Origin: Alphaproteobacteria bacterium
Lineage (GTDB): Bacteria > Pseudomonadota > Alphaproteobacteria > ATCC43930 > CGMCC-115725
Direction: 5' to 3'
Assembly: GCA_028871455.1 (NCBI GenBank)
Contig: JAGWNF010000011.1
Location: 1 to 64,000, forward strand
DNA: 64,000 bases
Position numbers and translations under genes: made by a program. The notes below the pieces were generated by a model. That model had not been told where the DNA came from. It worked only from the letters and a program-made list of their open reading frames with translations, and did not search any database. Position 1 is the stretch's first letter. Each line of letters opens with the position of its first letter. Positions 55,325 through 62,586 of the stretch are shown piece by piece.

Positions 55325-56524
55325 ATGCCTTTGACGCCTCCGCCGCCGCCCGCCTCGTGGCGCCCGCGCACCGTCGCCACGCGCGGCGGCTTGCAGCGCA
55401 GCCAGTTCCTCGAGACCGACGAGGCGCTCTTCATGACCTCGGGCTTCGTCTACCAGACGGCCGAGGAAGCCGAAGCCGCCTTCGCCGGCGACGGCCTGCG
55501 CTTCGTCTACAGTCGCTACGCCAACCCGACGGTTTCGATGTTCGAGGAGCGGCTGCGGCTGATCGAGGGCGCCGAGGCCTGCCGCGCGACGGCGAGCGGC
55601 ATGGCCGCGGTGTTCGCGTCGCTCGCGTGCTTTCTCAAGGCCGGCGATCGCGTCGTCGCGTCGCGCGCGCTGTTCGGCTCGTGTCTCCAAATTCTCACGC
55701 AGGTCCTACCGCGCTTCGGCGTCACGACCGAGTTGGTCGACGGCCGCGATCTTGCCGCCTGGAAGCAGGCGCTCGCCAAGGGCGCGCGCGCGGTCTTCGT
55801 CGAGAGCCCGTCCAATCCGACGCTCGAGATCATCGACCTCGCTTCCGTGGCCGGTCTCGCGCACGCGCAGGGCGCGTTGCTGATCGTCGACAACGTCTTC
55901 GCCTCGCCGCTGTTGCAGAAGCCGCTCGCGCTCGGCGCCGACGTCGTGGTCTATTCGGCGACCAAGCACATCGACGGCCAGGGCCGCAGCCTCGGCGGCG
56001 CGGTGCTCGGGTCGAAGAAGTTTTTCGACGACCATCTGCTGCTGTTCCTCCGCCACACCGGTCCGGCGCTGTCGCCGTTCAACGCCTGGCTCCTGCTCAA
56101 GGGCCTCGAGACCATGGAGCTGCGCGTCCGGCGCCAATGCGAGGTCGCGCTGGCGATTGCGCAATTTCTGGAAAAGCATCCGAAAGTGCGTCGCGTGCTC
56201 TATCCCGGCCTCAAATCCCATCCGCAGCACGCGCTGGCGGCGAAGCAGATGAGCGGCTTCGGCACCGTCGTCTGCTTCGAGGCGGGAGCGACCAAGGCCG
56301 AGGCGTTCCGCGTCATGGACGCGCTCAAGATCATCGATATCTCGAATAATCTGGGTGACACCAAGAGCCTCACCACCCATCCGGCGACCACGACGCATCA
56401 GCGCGTGCCGCCGGCGGACCGTGCCGCGCTCGGCATTTCCGACGGCCTGATCCGCGTTTCGGCGGGGCTGGAGGATGAAGCCGATCTGATCGGCGATCTC
56501 GATCAGGCGCTGAAGCAGCTCTGA
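55325..56524 (+). CDS. metZ: O-succinylhomoserine sulfhydrylase
   Basis: This 399-residue Cys/Met-metabolism PLP enzyme makes homocysteine from O-succinylhomoserine and sulfide. Seen are TSGFVYQTAEEAE, YSRYANPTVSMFEERL, the PLP region VFVESPSNPTLEIIDL, the Schiff-base Lys in VYSATKHIDGQGRSLGG, and the C-terminal SLGD-like NLGDTKSLTTHPATTTHQ. These are MetZ features. ATG at 55325 with GGAG upstream gives the normal start. It is controlled by the SAM-II riboswitch just upstream. Confidence 0.94.
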   Translation: MPLTPPPPPASWRPRTVATRGGLQRSQFLETDEALFMTSGFVYQTAEEAEAAFAGDGLRFVYSRYANPTVSMFEERLRLIEGAEACRATASGMAAVFASLACFLKAGDRVVASRALFGSCLQILTQVLPRFGVTTELVDGRDLAAWKQALAKGARAVFVESPSNPTLEIIDLASVAGLAHAQGALLIVDNVFASPLLQKPLALGADVVVYSATKHIDGQGRSLGGAVLGSKKFFDDHLLLFLRHTGPALSPFNAWLLLKGLETMELRVRRQCEVALAIAQFLEKHPKVRRVLYPGLKSHPQHALAAKQMSGFGTVVCFEAGATKAEAFRVMDALKIIDISNNLGDTKSLTTHPATTTHQRVPPADRAALGISDGLIRVSAGLEDEADLIGDLDQALKQL

Positions 56525-56539
56525 CGCCGTCGCTCCGAT

Positions 56540-57253
56540 CTAGAGCCAGCGCCACTGGCCGATGACGCGGCCCTGGATATAGGCCTCGGAGAGCGTGCGC
56601 TCGTAGGCGTCGTATTTCGTATTGTCGGAGGTGATGCGCACGCGCGGCGGTTCGCTGTGCGGCACCATCTGGCACCGCTTCACCACGAGCCCGAGCCCGT
56701 CCCACACCACGAATACGCCGGGTGGGCTGGGGTTGCGGTCGCCGGTGTCGACCAGCACGCGCTGGCCGGGCTGCAGGGTCGGCTCCATGCTGTCGCCCAT
56801 CACCGTGATGATGCGCAGGTCGCTCGCCGGCGCGGTCGAATAGTGGCGCACCATGCCGCTCGGCAGGGCCCATTCGTCGATAATCTTCGCGCCCTCGCCG
56901 GTCAAGCCGTCGCCGGCCGCGGCGCGCACGTCGAGCTCGGGGATCCGCAGGATCCGGCCCGCCGTGTCGCCTTTGGCGCCGCCGCCGGCCACGGCCGGCC
57001 GCTCGCCCGTCGCGTCGACGCCGGCGCCGGCGAGGGCATAGAGCTCGGCCGCCTCGATGCCGGCCGGCGCGAAGATCGGCACCAGCTTGAGCACCAGTTC
57101 CAGCGGCAGCAGCGGCTTCTTGTAGCGGTCCTCGTAGTGCTGATACGAGCTGCCGTATTCCATGCCCAGCGCCTGCGCCACCTGGCGGATCGACAGGCCG
57201 GCGCGCTGGCGCAGCAGCTTCAATTTGCGCGAGGCGGCGGAGATCGCGGGCAT
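56540..57253 (-). CDS. XRE-S24 self-cleaving repressor (LexA/CI-like)
   Basis: A 237-residue regulator. The N-terminal helix-turn-helix (residues ~7-45: LKLLRQRAGLSIRQVAQALG) is followed by a linker and a C-terminal S24 peptidase domain. Catalytic Ser155 lies in VMGDSMEPTLQPGQRVLVD and Lys192 in GLGLVVKRC. A possible self-cleavage site is Ala113-Gly114 (DVRAAAGDGLT). Such repressors cleave themselves when RecA is active and relieve their targets. ATG at 57253 starts at the first helix. Divergent promoters and direct repeats lie upstream. It may be a prophage relic or a stand-alone stress switch. Confidence 0.88.
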   Translation of the reverse strand: MPAISAASRKLKLLRQRAGLSIRQVAQALGMEYGSSYQHYEDRYKKPLLPLELVLKLVPIFAPAGIEAAELYALAGAGVDATGERPAVAGGGAKGDTAGRILRIPELDVRAAAGDGLTGEGAKIIDEWALPSGMVRHYSTAPASDLRIITVMGDSMEPTLQPGQRVLVDTGDRNPSPPGVFVVWDGLGLVVKRCQMVPHSEPPRVRITSDNTKYDAYERTLSEAYIQGRVIGQWRWL

Positions 57254-57294
57254 CCGCAAAGTCTGTACGCTTCCGCCGGTCGCCGCTACACGCA

Positions 57295-57330
57295 ATTTAC
57301 GTTGACAGGTCACCGTATTTAGCGTACACG
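57295..57330. promoter_or_regulatory. Divergent promoter with direct-repeat operator candidates
   Basis: On the plus strand TTGACA (57302-57307) and TACACG (57325-57330) are 17 bases apart. The same stretch holds two copies of a related sequence, ATTTACGTTGACA (57295-57307) and ATTTAGCGTACACG (57317-57330), whose starts are 22 bases (two helical turns) apart. The repressor encoded to the left could bind them to control both directions. Confidence 0.45.
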
Positions 57331-57388
57331 AACCCCGACGCGCGTTCGCCCGCCGCGAACGCCGCGTCTTTCCAAGGGAGACCGGTGC

Positions 57389-57787
57389 ATGGCCGAGGGA
57401 ATCGACCGCCATGGTTGCACGCCTGCAAGAGAGAACAAAACCGGTACGAACCTAACCGCTGCCGGCGTCGCTGTCACGATCGCGCCGCGGGCGCCGCGGG
57501 CCGGACGCTGCGGCTATGTGGTCGCGGCCGGTCGGGCGCCGTTCTGCGACCGGCCGGCGCTGCCGGGCGGCTCGTACTGCGCCCGGCACCGCGCGCGTTG
57601 CACGGTCGCGCCGGCGAGTCCCGGCTTCGCCGCACTGGCCGCGCTTCAGGCCCGCGTCGCGTCCGCGCCGCCGCCCGAGCTCGCTGGGTTGCGGGTGCCG
57701 GCGCCGCCGGAGCCGGTGGACGAAGACGACGACGAGCGCCTGGCCGGCCTCGACCTGCCGCCGGCCGCGATCTCCCGCGACGAATGA
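57389..57787 (+). CDS. Protein with GcrA-like C-terminal zinc motif
   Basis: A 132-residue protein. Residues ~48-78 hold a Cys/His cluster, CGYVVAAGRAPFCDRPALPG then GSYCARHRARC, which resembles the conserved C-terminal motif of the cell-cycle regulator GcrA (C-x-W..FC...YC..H). The N-terminal DNA-binding helix-turn-helix of GcrA is missing. The C-terminus is acidic (EPVDEDDDERLAGLDLPP). It is transcribed divergently from the S24 repressor. I infer a sigma-factor- or DNA-associated role; a phage-type zinc protein is the alternative. Confidence 0.6.
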   Translation: MAEGIDRHGCTPARENKTGTNLTAAGVAVTIAPRAPRAGRCGYVVAAGRAPFCDRPALPGGSYCARHRARCTVAPASPGFAALAALQARVASAPPPELAGLRVPAPPEPVDEDDDERLAGLDLPPAAISRDE

Positions 57788-57797
57788 GGGAGCCGCC

Positions 57798-58324
57798 ATG
57801 AGCCGCGCGAAATCCCGGCCGGGCCGCGTCGAGGCGCTGGCGCCCACGCCCCGGAGCGCTGGTCGAAGGGCGATCTCGCCCTGGTGCCGCGCGTCATCGC
57901 CGACGAGCACGGCCGGCCGGCGCGGCCTTATCGCGCCGAGGACACGCTCGCGCGCCTGCAGCGCCTCGGCACCATCTCGGCCGAGATGCGCCAAGCCGGC
58001 GACGATTTCCATGCGCTCTTCCGGCTGGCGCAGCTCGATCCGCTCGGAGCCCCCGATCTGCGCCGCGTGCCGCAAAGCGTGCGCGCGCTGCCGGTGTCGG
58101 CGCGGGCGGACGAGGCGCGCCGCCGCGTCTGGGCGGCGCTCAAGGCACTCGGCGGACCGGCGTCGCCGGCCGGCGCCTGCGTCTGGCATGTCGTCGGCTG
58201 TGGCTGGACGCTGAAGGAATGGGCGCGGCGCGCCGGCTGGAGCGGCCGGCCGGTCACGCCGGAAACCGCCTCCGGCATTCTCGTCGCCGCGCTCGGCGCG
58301 CTCCAGGCGTTCTATGGATTGTGA
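57798..58324 (+). pseudogene. DUF6456 protein gene with apparent frameshift near the start
   Basis: ATG 57798 with GGGAG upstream reads MSRAKSRPGRVEALA, then loses phase. The sequence HAPERWSKGDLALVPRVIA continues in another frame through RPYRAEDTLARLQRLGTI to a DUF6456-like C-terminus (RRRVWAALKALGGP, WTLKEWARRAGWSGRP, ALGALQAFYGL). One missing base near 57841-57846 restores a single ~175-residue product. Translation could also begin at GTG 57884 (146 residues). DUF6456 proteins are small alphaproteobacterial helical proteins often near regulators. The case is either a real indel or an assembly error. Confidence 0.6.
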
Positions 58325-58496
58325 GCCGGCAACCGCCTGTCGGATTTCACGTAAGGGTCTTGTATGAAGGCGATCGAAGCGATTAAGATGCAATCGCAAG
58401 TAGCCATAGGCCAGTTTGCGTCGCGCCGCCGCGGTCGAGGGGAGTCCCGATCGCCAATGAGATGCGCAACGCCTTGCGGCCTGCAGGGGAGGCTGG

Positions 58497-58682
58497 GTGG
58501 CGACACCGAAGGAATTACGTGCCGAAGCGCGCGTCTATCGCGAGGCGGCGGCCGACGAATCGACGCCGACGCTAAAGCTTTATCTCGCCCGTCACGCGCT
58601 CGCCCTGGCGCAGCTCGCCGAGCGGCTCGTCCGCGCTCGGCCGCCGGCGGATCGGAGCCGGTTGGACGTGGACGAAACCTGA
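58497..58682 (+). CDS. Small helical protein, unknown function
   Basis: A 61-residue protein starting at GTG 58497, preceded by GGGGAGG. The sequence is one long helix-forming stretch (ELRAEARVYREAAADES, LKLYLARHALALAQLAERLV). Such short alphaproteobacterial proteins are common and unassigned. It lies 16 bases before the next tiny gene. Confidence 0.55.
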   Translation: MATPKELRAEARVYREAAADESTPTLKLYLARHALALAQLAERLVRARPPADRSRLDVDET

Positions 58683-58698
58683 CCGACGCGGGCGACCG

Positions 58699-58854
58699 AT
58701 GGAGCGTTGGATCGCCCGCATGAACATCGCGCGCTACAAGCGCCAGCTCCAGGGTGCACTCGACGACGCGGAGCGCCGCGCCGTCGAAAAGCTGCTCGCC
58801 GAGGAAGAGGCGCGGCTCAAGGCGCTCGAGCGGTCCGAGCGCATCAAGTCCTAG
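58699..58854 (+). CDS. Short charged helical protein, conserved type
   Basis: A 51-residue protein, MERWIARMNIARYKRQLQG then AERRAVEKLLAEEEARLKAL. The opening M-E-R-W-I-A-R and the KLLAEEEA segment recur in small hypothetical proteins of Rhizobiales and Rhodospirillales. It is too short for most ORF calls but has proper codon usage and sits directly after the preceding small gene. Confidence 0.6.
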   Translation: MERWIARMNIARYKRQLQGALDDAERRAVEKLLAEEEARLKALERSERIKS

Positions 58855-58879
58855 ACCGCGCGACGGCGCTCGCGCCGCG

Positions 58880-58987
58880 CCCCTCACCTGCCGACCGCTC
58901 TTCGCGGTCGGCCTCCCCGCAAGCGGGGAGAGGGTTGCTTTGAGTTGGCGAGCGTAGCGCGAGCCTTACTCAAAGCTGGGTGAGGGG
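58880..58987. repeat. Multi-hairpin palindromic repeat element
   Basis: An outer inverted repeat CCCCTCACC (58880-58888) / GGTGAGGGG (58979-58987) encloses three hairpins: CCGACCGC/GCGGTCGG (58891-58911), CCCCGC/GCGGGG (58915-58928) and GCTTTGAGT/ACTCAAAGC (58937-58976). The arrangement resembles dispersed palindromic (REP/RIP-type) elements. Related shorter copies are at 59954-60002 and 61617-61658. Confidence 0.75.
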
Positions 58988-59104
58988 TGTAGGTCGTCGC
59001 CGGCCGATTGGCAGTTTGCGCCGGCGAGGCTAGGGTGAGGACCGACGGCGTCCGCGTCGCATCGTGAAATCGTCGGCCGGCGCCGATCGGGGGGATTCGT
59101 CGCT

Positions 59105-59191
59105 ATGCTGCCGCACGACCGGCTGGCCCATGCGCCGATCAGCCGACGGCCCGCGCTGAAGCTGCCGAATGGCGCCCGGCCGGCCAAGTAG
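59105..59191 (+). pseudogene. N-terminal remnant of a polysaccharide-deacetylase-like gene
   Basis: A 28-codon frame reads MLPHDRLAHAPISRRPALKL and then PNGARPAK before a stop. This is the N-terminal pattern of allantoinase/chitooligosaccharide-deacetylase-type proteins (RLxYSPIxxRPxLxLPGGAR). The body of the domain is absent. The remnant stops five bases before the GNAT start, so it may now act only as leader sequence. Confidence 0.45.
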
Positions 59192-59195
59192 CGCC

Positions 59196-59678
59196 ATGCA
59201 CATTCGCCCGGCCACCGCCGCCGATGACGACGCCGTCTGGCGCATCATCGGTCCGGTGATCGCCGCCGGCGAGACTTATGCGCTGCCGTGCGACTGGAGC
59301 CGCGCCGACGCGCTGGCTTTCTGGCGCGCCGCCGATCACGAAGTTTTCGTCGCCGAGGACGACGGCACAATCGTCGGCACCTACTACCTCCACGCCAACC
59401 ACCGCGGCGGCGGCGCGCATGTCGCGAATTGCGGCTATGTCACCGCCGCCGAGGCGACCGGCCGCGGCGTGGCAATCGCCATGTGCGCCCATTCGCTCGA
59501 AATCGCCCGCGCGCGCGGCTTCCGCGCCATGCAGTTCAATCTCGTGGTGTCCACCAACGAGCGCGCGATCCGGCTGTGGGAGCGCTGCGGCTTCGCCGTC
59601 GTCGGCCGGCTGCCCGGCGCCTTCGCGCATCCGCGCTTGGGCTTCGTCGACGCGCTGGTGATGTACCGGACGCTCTAG
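59196..59678 (+). CDS. GNAT-family N-acetyltransferase
   Basis: A 160-residue acetyltransferase. It opens with HIRPATAADDDAVWRII, has FVAEDDGTIVGTYYLHANHRGGG, the acetyl-CoA pyrophosphate loop EATGRGVAIAMCAHSLEIAR, and a C-terminal NERAIRLWERCGFAVVGRLPGAF. The NYCYxxxP-type loop (HVANCGYVTAAEATGRG) suggests the RimI-like/L-amino-acid branch. Substrate unknown. Confidence 0.87.
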   Translation: MHIRPATAADDDAVWRIIGPVIAAGETYALPCDWSRADALAFWRAADHEVFVAEDDGTIVGTYYLHANHRGGGAHVANCGYVTAAEATGRGVAIAMCAHSLEIARARGFRAMQFNLVVSTNERAIRLWERCGFAVVGRLPGAFAHPRLGFVDALVMYRTL

Positions 59679-59691
59679 GCGGCGGCCCGGC

Positions 59692-59787
59692 TCACGGATT
59701 GCGCCGGGACTGCCACGCCAGCACGAGCATGAAGGCGACGACGCCTGCGATCACGAGTCCGAGATAAGCGGTTTCACCGGTCGACAT
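59692..59787 (-). CDS. Very small single-helix membrane protein
   Basis: A 31-residue protein, with one membrane helix YLGLVIAGVVAFMLVLAWQ, a polar N-terminus MSTGETA and a basic end SRRNP. The ATG at 59787 has GGGGGAAACG upstream. This topology is common for small subunits or regulators of membrane complexes. It is convergent with the GNAT gene. Confidence 0.5.
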   Translation of the reverse strand: MSTGETAYLGLVIAGVVAFMLVLAWQSRRNP

Positions 59788-60077
59788 TCGTTTCCCCCTT
59801 CGACACGACGCAAGAAATTCTCGCGCGGTCGATCGGGATTCTACCGGCCCGCGCCGCGTCGAGGCGCAAACGCCTTTCACTTTCATGGTCCATGTTGTCG
59901 CGGGCTCAGCCGGCGCACGGGCTGTCGTACGGCGCGACCTCGGCGCCGGCGAAGCTTTGCGCTTGGCGAACGGCGCGGCTTCGTCAAAGCTGGGTGAGGG
60001 GGGCGCGGCCGGGCGGATGCCGCTTTTCGTCGGGCCCGGACCCGCGTTTCGAAACTTGCACCGGAGCCCTGTGTCCC
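59788..60077. other. Intergenic region with a degenerate repeat copy
   Basis: Bases 59954-60002 hold GCTTTG...TTGGCG...CAAAGCTGGGTGAGGGG, an imperfect version of the right half of the repeat at 58880-58987. No convincing gene is present; open frames here lack ribosome-binding sites. Confidence 0.5.
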
Positions 60078-60941
60078 GTGAATCTTGAAAGCGTCAAGCG
60101 CAATCCGACGGTCCGCTTCACGTGGTTGGTGCTGGTCCGTCTGTTCGACGACGAGGGGTTCGAGCTTTCGGGTCACCTCGCCTTCGTGGCGCTGCTGGCG
60201 CTGTTTCCGTTTCTGATTTTCCTCGGCGCGCTCGCCGGCGTGTTGGGCAATTTCGCGACCGGTCAGCGGTTCGTCGCCTTCATGCTCCAGTTCACGCCCG
60301 GCGACATTTCGGCGACGCTCAGTCCGGTGGTCACGCGAATCTTTTCGAGCCGGGATACCGGTATCCTCACCTTCAGCGCCCTGTTCATGCTGTGGGCGGC
60401 GTCGAACGGCATCGAGGCCATGCGCGTCGTGCTCAACCGGGCCTACCGGGTGGCCGAGACGCGCTCTTTTTGGTGGCGGCGGGCGCAGAGCGTCGTCTTC
60501 GTCGCCCTCGGCGCGTTGGCCATGATCCTGTTGTCGCTCGCGGTCGTGCTCGGTCCGCTGCTGTGGAGTCTCGTCACGCAGGTCGTGCCGGCGTCCGCGG
60601 CCGAGGCGGCCTTCTGGCAGGTCGCGCGCTACGGCATCGCCGGCACCGTCACCTTCGTGGTGCTGCTCGCGCTCCACCTCTGGCTGCCGAACACGCGCCA
60701 CCGGATCCGCGATCTGCTGCCGGGCATCGTCGTCACCGTCGCGCTTTTGCTCGGCACTGCGAGCCTGTTTTCCGTCTATCTCACCACCGTGCCGAGCTAC
60801 AGCGCGGTCTACGGCAGCCTCGGCGGCGTTGTCGTCGTGCTCGTCTATCTCTACGTGAACGCACTGACTTTCATTTTCGGCGGCGAACTCAATTCCGCCA
60901 TCTGGCGCGCCCGCGCCGCGCATCGCCAATCCGTCGACTGA
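60078..60941 (+). CDS. YihY/UPF0761 (BrkB-like) membrane protein
   Basis: A 287-residue polytopic protein of the YihY family. Family segments are HLAFVALLALFPFLIFLGALAG (first helices), FMLWAASNGIEAMRVVLNRAY, LHLWLPNTRHRIRDLLPGI, and YSAVYGSLGGVVVVLVYLYV with FIFGGELNSAIWR. The family is wrongly named RNase BN in places; its role is unknown. GTG at 60078 is used because no ATG lies near. Confidence 0.9.
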   Translation: MNLESVKRNPTVRFTWLVLVRLFDDEGFELSGHLAFVALLALFPFLIFLGALAGVLGNFATGQRFVAFMLQFTPGDISATLSPVVTRIFSSRDTGILTFSALFMLWAASNGIEAMRVVLNRAYRVAETRSFWWRRAQSVVFVALGALAMILLSLAVVLGPLLWSLVTQVVPASAAEAAFWQVARYGIAGTVTFVVLLALHLWLPNTRHRIRDLLPGIVVTVALLLGTASLFSVYLTTVPSYSAVYGSLGGVVVVLVYLYVNALTFIFGGELNSAIWRARAAHRQSVD

Positions 60942-60948
60942 CGCCGCG

Positions 60949-61146
60949 CTATCGCCCGCGTTCGATGCGCTGCTGGCCGGCCTCGGTGAGCGCGAGACCG
61001 CCCGCGCGGTCGACCGCATAGCCGAGCGCGATCAGCTTCTCCTCGTGCTGCCAGAGCACGCCGCGGCGCATGAATCCCACGGCGAGATCCGCGAGCGATT
61101 GGAACTCGGCCTCGGTCAGCGGCGGCGCCAAATCGACGTCCGACAT
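60949..61146 (-). CDS. Small hypothetical protein
   Basis: A 65-residue protein, MSDVDLAPPLTEAEFQSLADL to EAGQQRIERGR. The arrangement (helices, then a GYAVDRAGGLALTEAG beta-wing-like piece) recalls a minimal winged-helix fold, but this is inference. It converges with the YihY gene seven bases away. Confidence 0.55.
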   Translation of the reverse strand: MSDVDLAPPLTEAEFQSLADLAVGFMRRGVLWQHEEKLIALGYAVDRAGGLALTEAGQQRIERGR

Positions 61147-61307
61147 GGCGCCAAGGGTATAGGCCCGGCGCCCGCGTGAATCCAAGGGGCGGCGGCCGTG
61201 ATCTTTTGGAGCGTGCGGGCCGCGCGCAGATCGGCGTTGCCGGGCGGCGCGTCCGGCGTCATCGTTCCTTCCGGGAATGCGCCGGCGCGCCGGCGCGGGA
61301 GGTTGCC

Positions 61308-61589
61308 ATGCCGAAAAAATCAGCGCGCCGGCCGCTCCGCCGGCAGACCCACCCATCGCCGCGGAAACCGGCCGTGCCGCCGGCCCACCGGGCCGCCGCG
61401 CCGCCGGCGAAGCCGCCGGTGCCGCCGCCGGCCGCGACCTGGTTCGGCATCAGCATCGACGGCAAGCGCGTGCCCTACACCCTGCCGAGCGTCGAAGACG
61501 CCGCGACCGTGGCCCAAGGCCTGCGCGAGCAGGGCCACAAGGTCGCGATCTACGACCAGCAGACCAATCGGATCGTCAAGCGGCTGTGA
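61308..61589 (+). CDS. Small protein with basic Pro-rich N-terminus
   Basis: A 93-residue protein. The first ~45 residues are basic and Pro/Ala-rich (KSARRPLRRQTHPSPRKP); residues ~48-93 form a compact alpha/beta piece, WFGISIDGKRVPYTLPSVED and VAIYDQQTNRIVKRL. GGGAGG precedes ATG 61308. No known domain was recognised; the basic tail may bind nucleic acid. Confidence 0.55.
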   Translation: MPKKSARRPLRRQTHPSPRKPAVPPAHRAAAPPAKPPVPPPAATWFGISIDGKRVPYTLPSVEDAATVAQGLREQGHKVAIYDQQTNRIVKRL

Positions 61590-61616
61590 GCGCGCGGCCG
61601 GGCGCGTTTCCTTTTT

Positions 61617-61658
61617 CGCCCTCGCCCCCGTCAGGGGGAGAGGGTCGGGGTGAGGGGC
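61617..61658. repeat. Short copy of the palindromic repeat
   Basis: GCCCTCGCCCCCGTCAGGGGG (CCCCC/GGGGG hairpin at 61625-61638), then AGAGGGTCGGGGTGAGGGG. The GAGAGGGT...GGGTGAGGGG part matches the element at 58880-58987, but the third hairpin is absent. Confidence 0.6.
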
Positions 61659-61733
61659 TGCGGCCCACGTCGCCGTCGCCGGCCGCGGGTTGCTGCAGTC
61701 TCGACCGGAGATGGCTGAAGAAAGGCGCGGCGG

Positions 61734-61934
61734 TTATGGCTCGCCGGCCGTGTCCGGCCGGTGCGGCGGCGTACGTGCCTCGGCCGCTTTCTCCTCCAGC
61801 TCGGCCTTCTCGATTTCGTCCTCGATCTTGCGGATCTCGCCGAGGTAGTACCGCGCCACGGTCGACGGCGCGTCGGTCAGCAGCCGGCGATAGGCGTCGA
61901 GCTGGCGATGGAGGAGCTGCACGCGGTCGATCAT
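61734..61934 (-). CDS. Small helical hypothetical protein
   Basis: A 66-residue protein: MIDRVQLLHRQLDAYRRLLT, then ARYYLGEIRKIEDEIEKAELEEKAAEA, predicted as a helical pair or coiled coil. ATG 61934 has AAGGAG six bases before it, which is better than the upstream ATG at 61955. Similar short proteins occur in Rhizobiales next to stress genes; no function is assigned. Confidence 0.6.
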   Translation of the reverse strand: MIDRVQLLHRQLDAYRRLLTDAPSTVARYYLGEIRKIEDEIEKAELEEKAAEARTPPHRPDTAGEP

Positions 61935-62003
61935 GGCCGCTCCTTTCGACTCCATCTGGGCGCGCCGCGCCGGCCCATGTCAAGGGCATGCGCGACGCCG
62001 CGC

Positions 62004-62435
62004 TCAGCGATAGACCAGCACCGGAATCTTGGAATAGGTCAGCACCTTCTGCGTGTGGCTGCCGACCACCAGCGCCGCGGCGCCGCTGCGTCCGTGCGAG
62101 CCCATGACGATGAGGTCGCAGTGCTTCGCCTGCGCGGTTTCGATGATCGAGAGATAGGGCGGGCCTTTCTCGATGTTGATCGTCTCGCACGGCACGCCGG
62201 CCGCCTTCGCCGCCTCGGCCAGCCGGTCGAGAACGGCCGCCGCCTCCTGCCGCGCGGCGTGCACGATGCCGGGCTGCGCGCTGGCGGGAATGTTGGCGTC
62301 GAAGCCGTAGAGCGGCTCGGTGACCTTGACCACCGTCACCTTGCTGCCGAGGCTCTTGGCGAGCGCGATGCCCTGCTTTGCCGCGCCGGTCGCCAGCTCC
62401 GAGCCGTCGGTCGCGATCAAGATGTTCCGATACAT
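62004..62435 (-). CDS. Universal stress protein (UspA family)
   Basis: A 143-residue single Usp domain. It starts MYRNILIATDGSELA, and the ATP-binding motif is VMGSHGRSGAAALVVGSHTQKV (G-2x-G-9x-G-S/T type), so it should bind ATP. It ends SKIPVLVYR. Such proteins help survival under starvation and low oxygen. An FNR/FixK-type box lies 58-71 bases upstream of the ATG. Confidence 0.93.
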   Translation of the reverse strand: MYRNILIATDGSELATGAAKQGIALAKSLGSKVTVVKVTEPLYGFDANIPASAQPGIVHAARQEAAAVLDRLAEAAKAAGVPCETINIEKGPPYLSIIETAQAKHCDLIVMGSHGRSGAAALVVGSHTQKVLTYSKIPVLVYR

Positions 62436-62492
62436 TTCGTTCCTCTCCCGAATTGCCGGCCCGCACCATGCGGCAGCCGCGCCGTTTCGCCC

Positions 62493-62506
62493 TTGACCTA
62501 GATCAA
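62493..62506 (-). promoter_or_regulatory. FNR/FixK-type binding box upstream of the stress protein
   Basis: TTGACCTAGATCAA fits the FNR/FixK consensus TTGAY-N4-RTCAA and is close to a perfect palindrome. If the site is centred at -41.5, transcription would begin near 62458 and leave a leader of about 23 bases before the usp ATG at 62435. No other gene starts nearby in the proper direction. Confidence 0.65.
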
Positions 62507-62586
62507 GCCCGCTTCCGGCGCGGATGAGCTTCCTTTAACCGGGCGGCCGGTCGCGCACGGCCCGGCGGTGGTCGACGATCGTGGCG

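Noticed and set aside
55159-56349. Long plus-strand ORF covering the riboswitch and metZ in another frame
   Set aside because: It overlaps the SAM-II aptamer and attenuator and becomes Arg/Ala-rich as expected of a shifted frame of a GC-rich gene.
59885-60088. 67-codon plus-strand ORF before yihY
   Set aside because: It has no ribosome-binding site, is Gly/Ala/Arg-rich and overlaps a degenerate repeat copy and the start of yihY.
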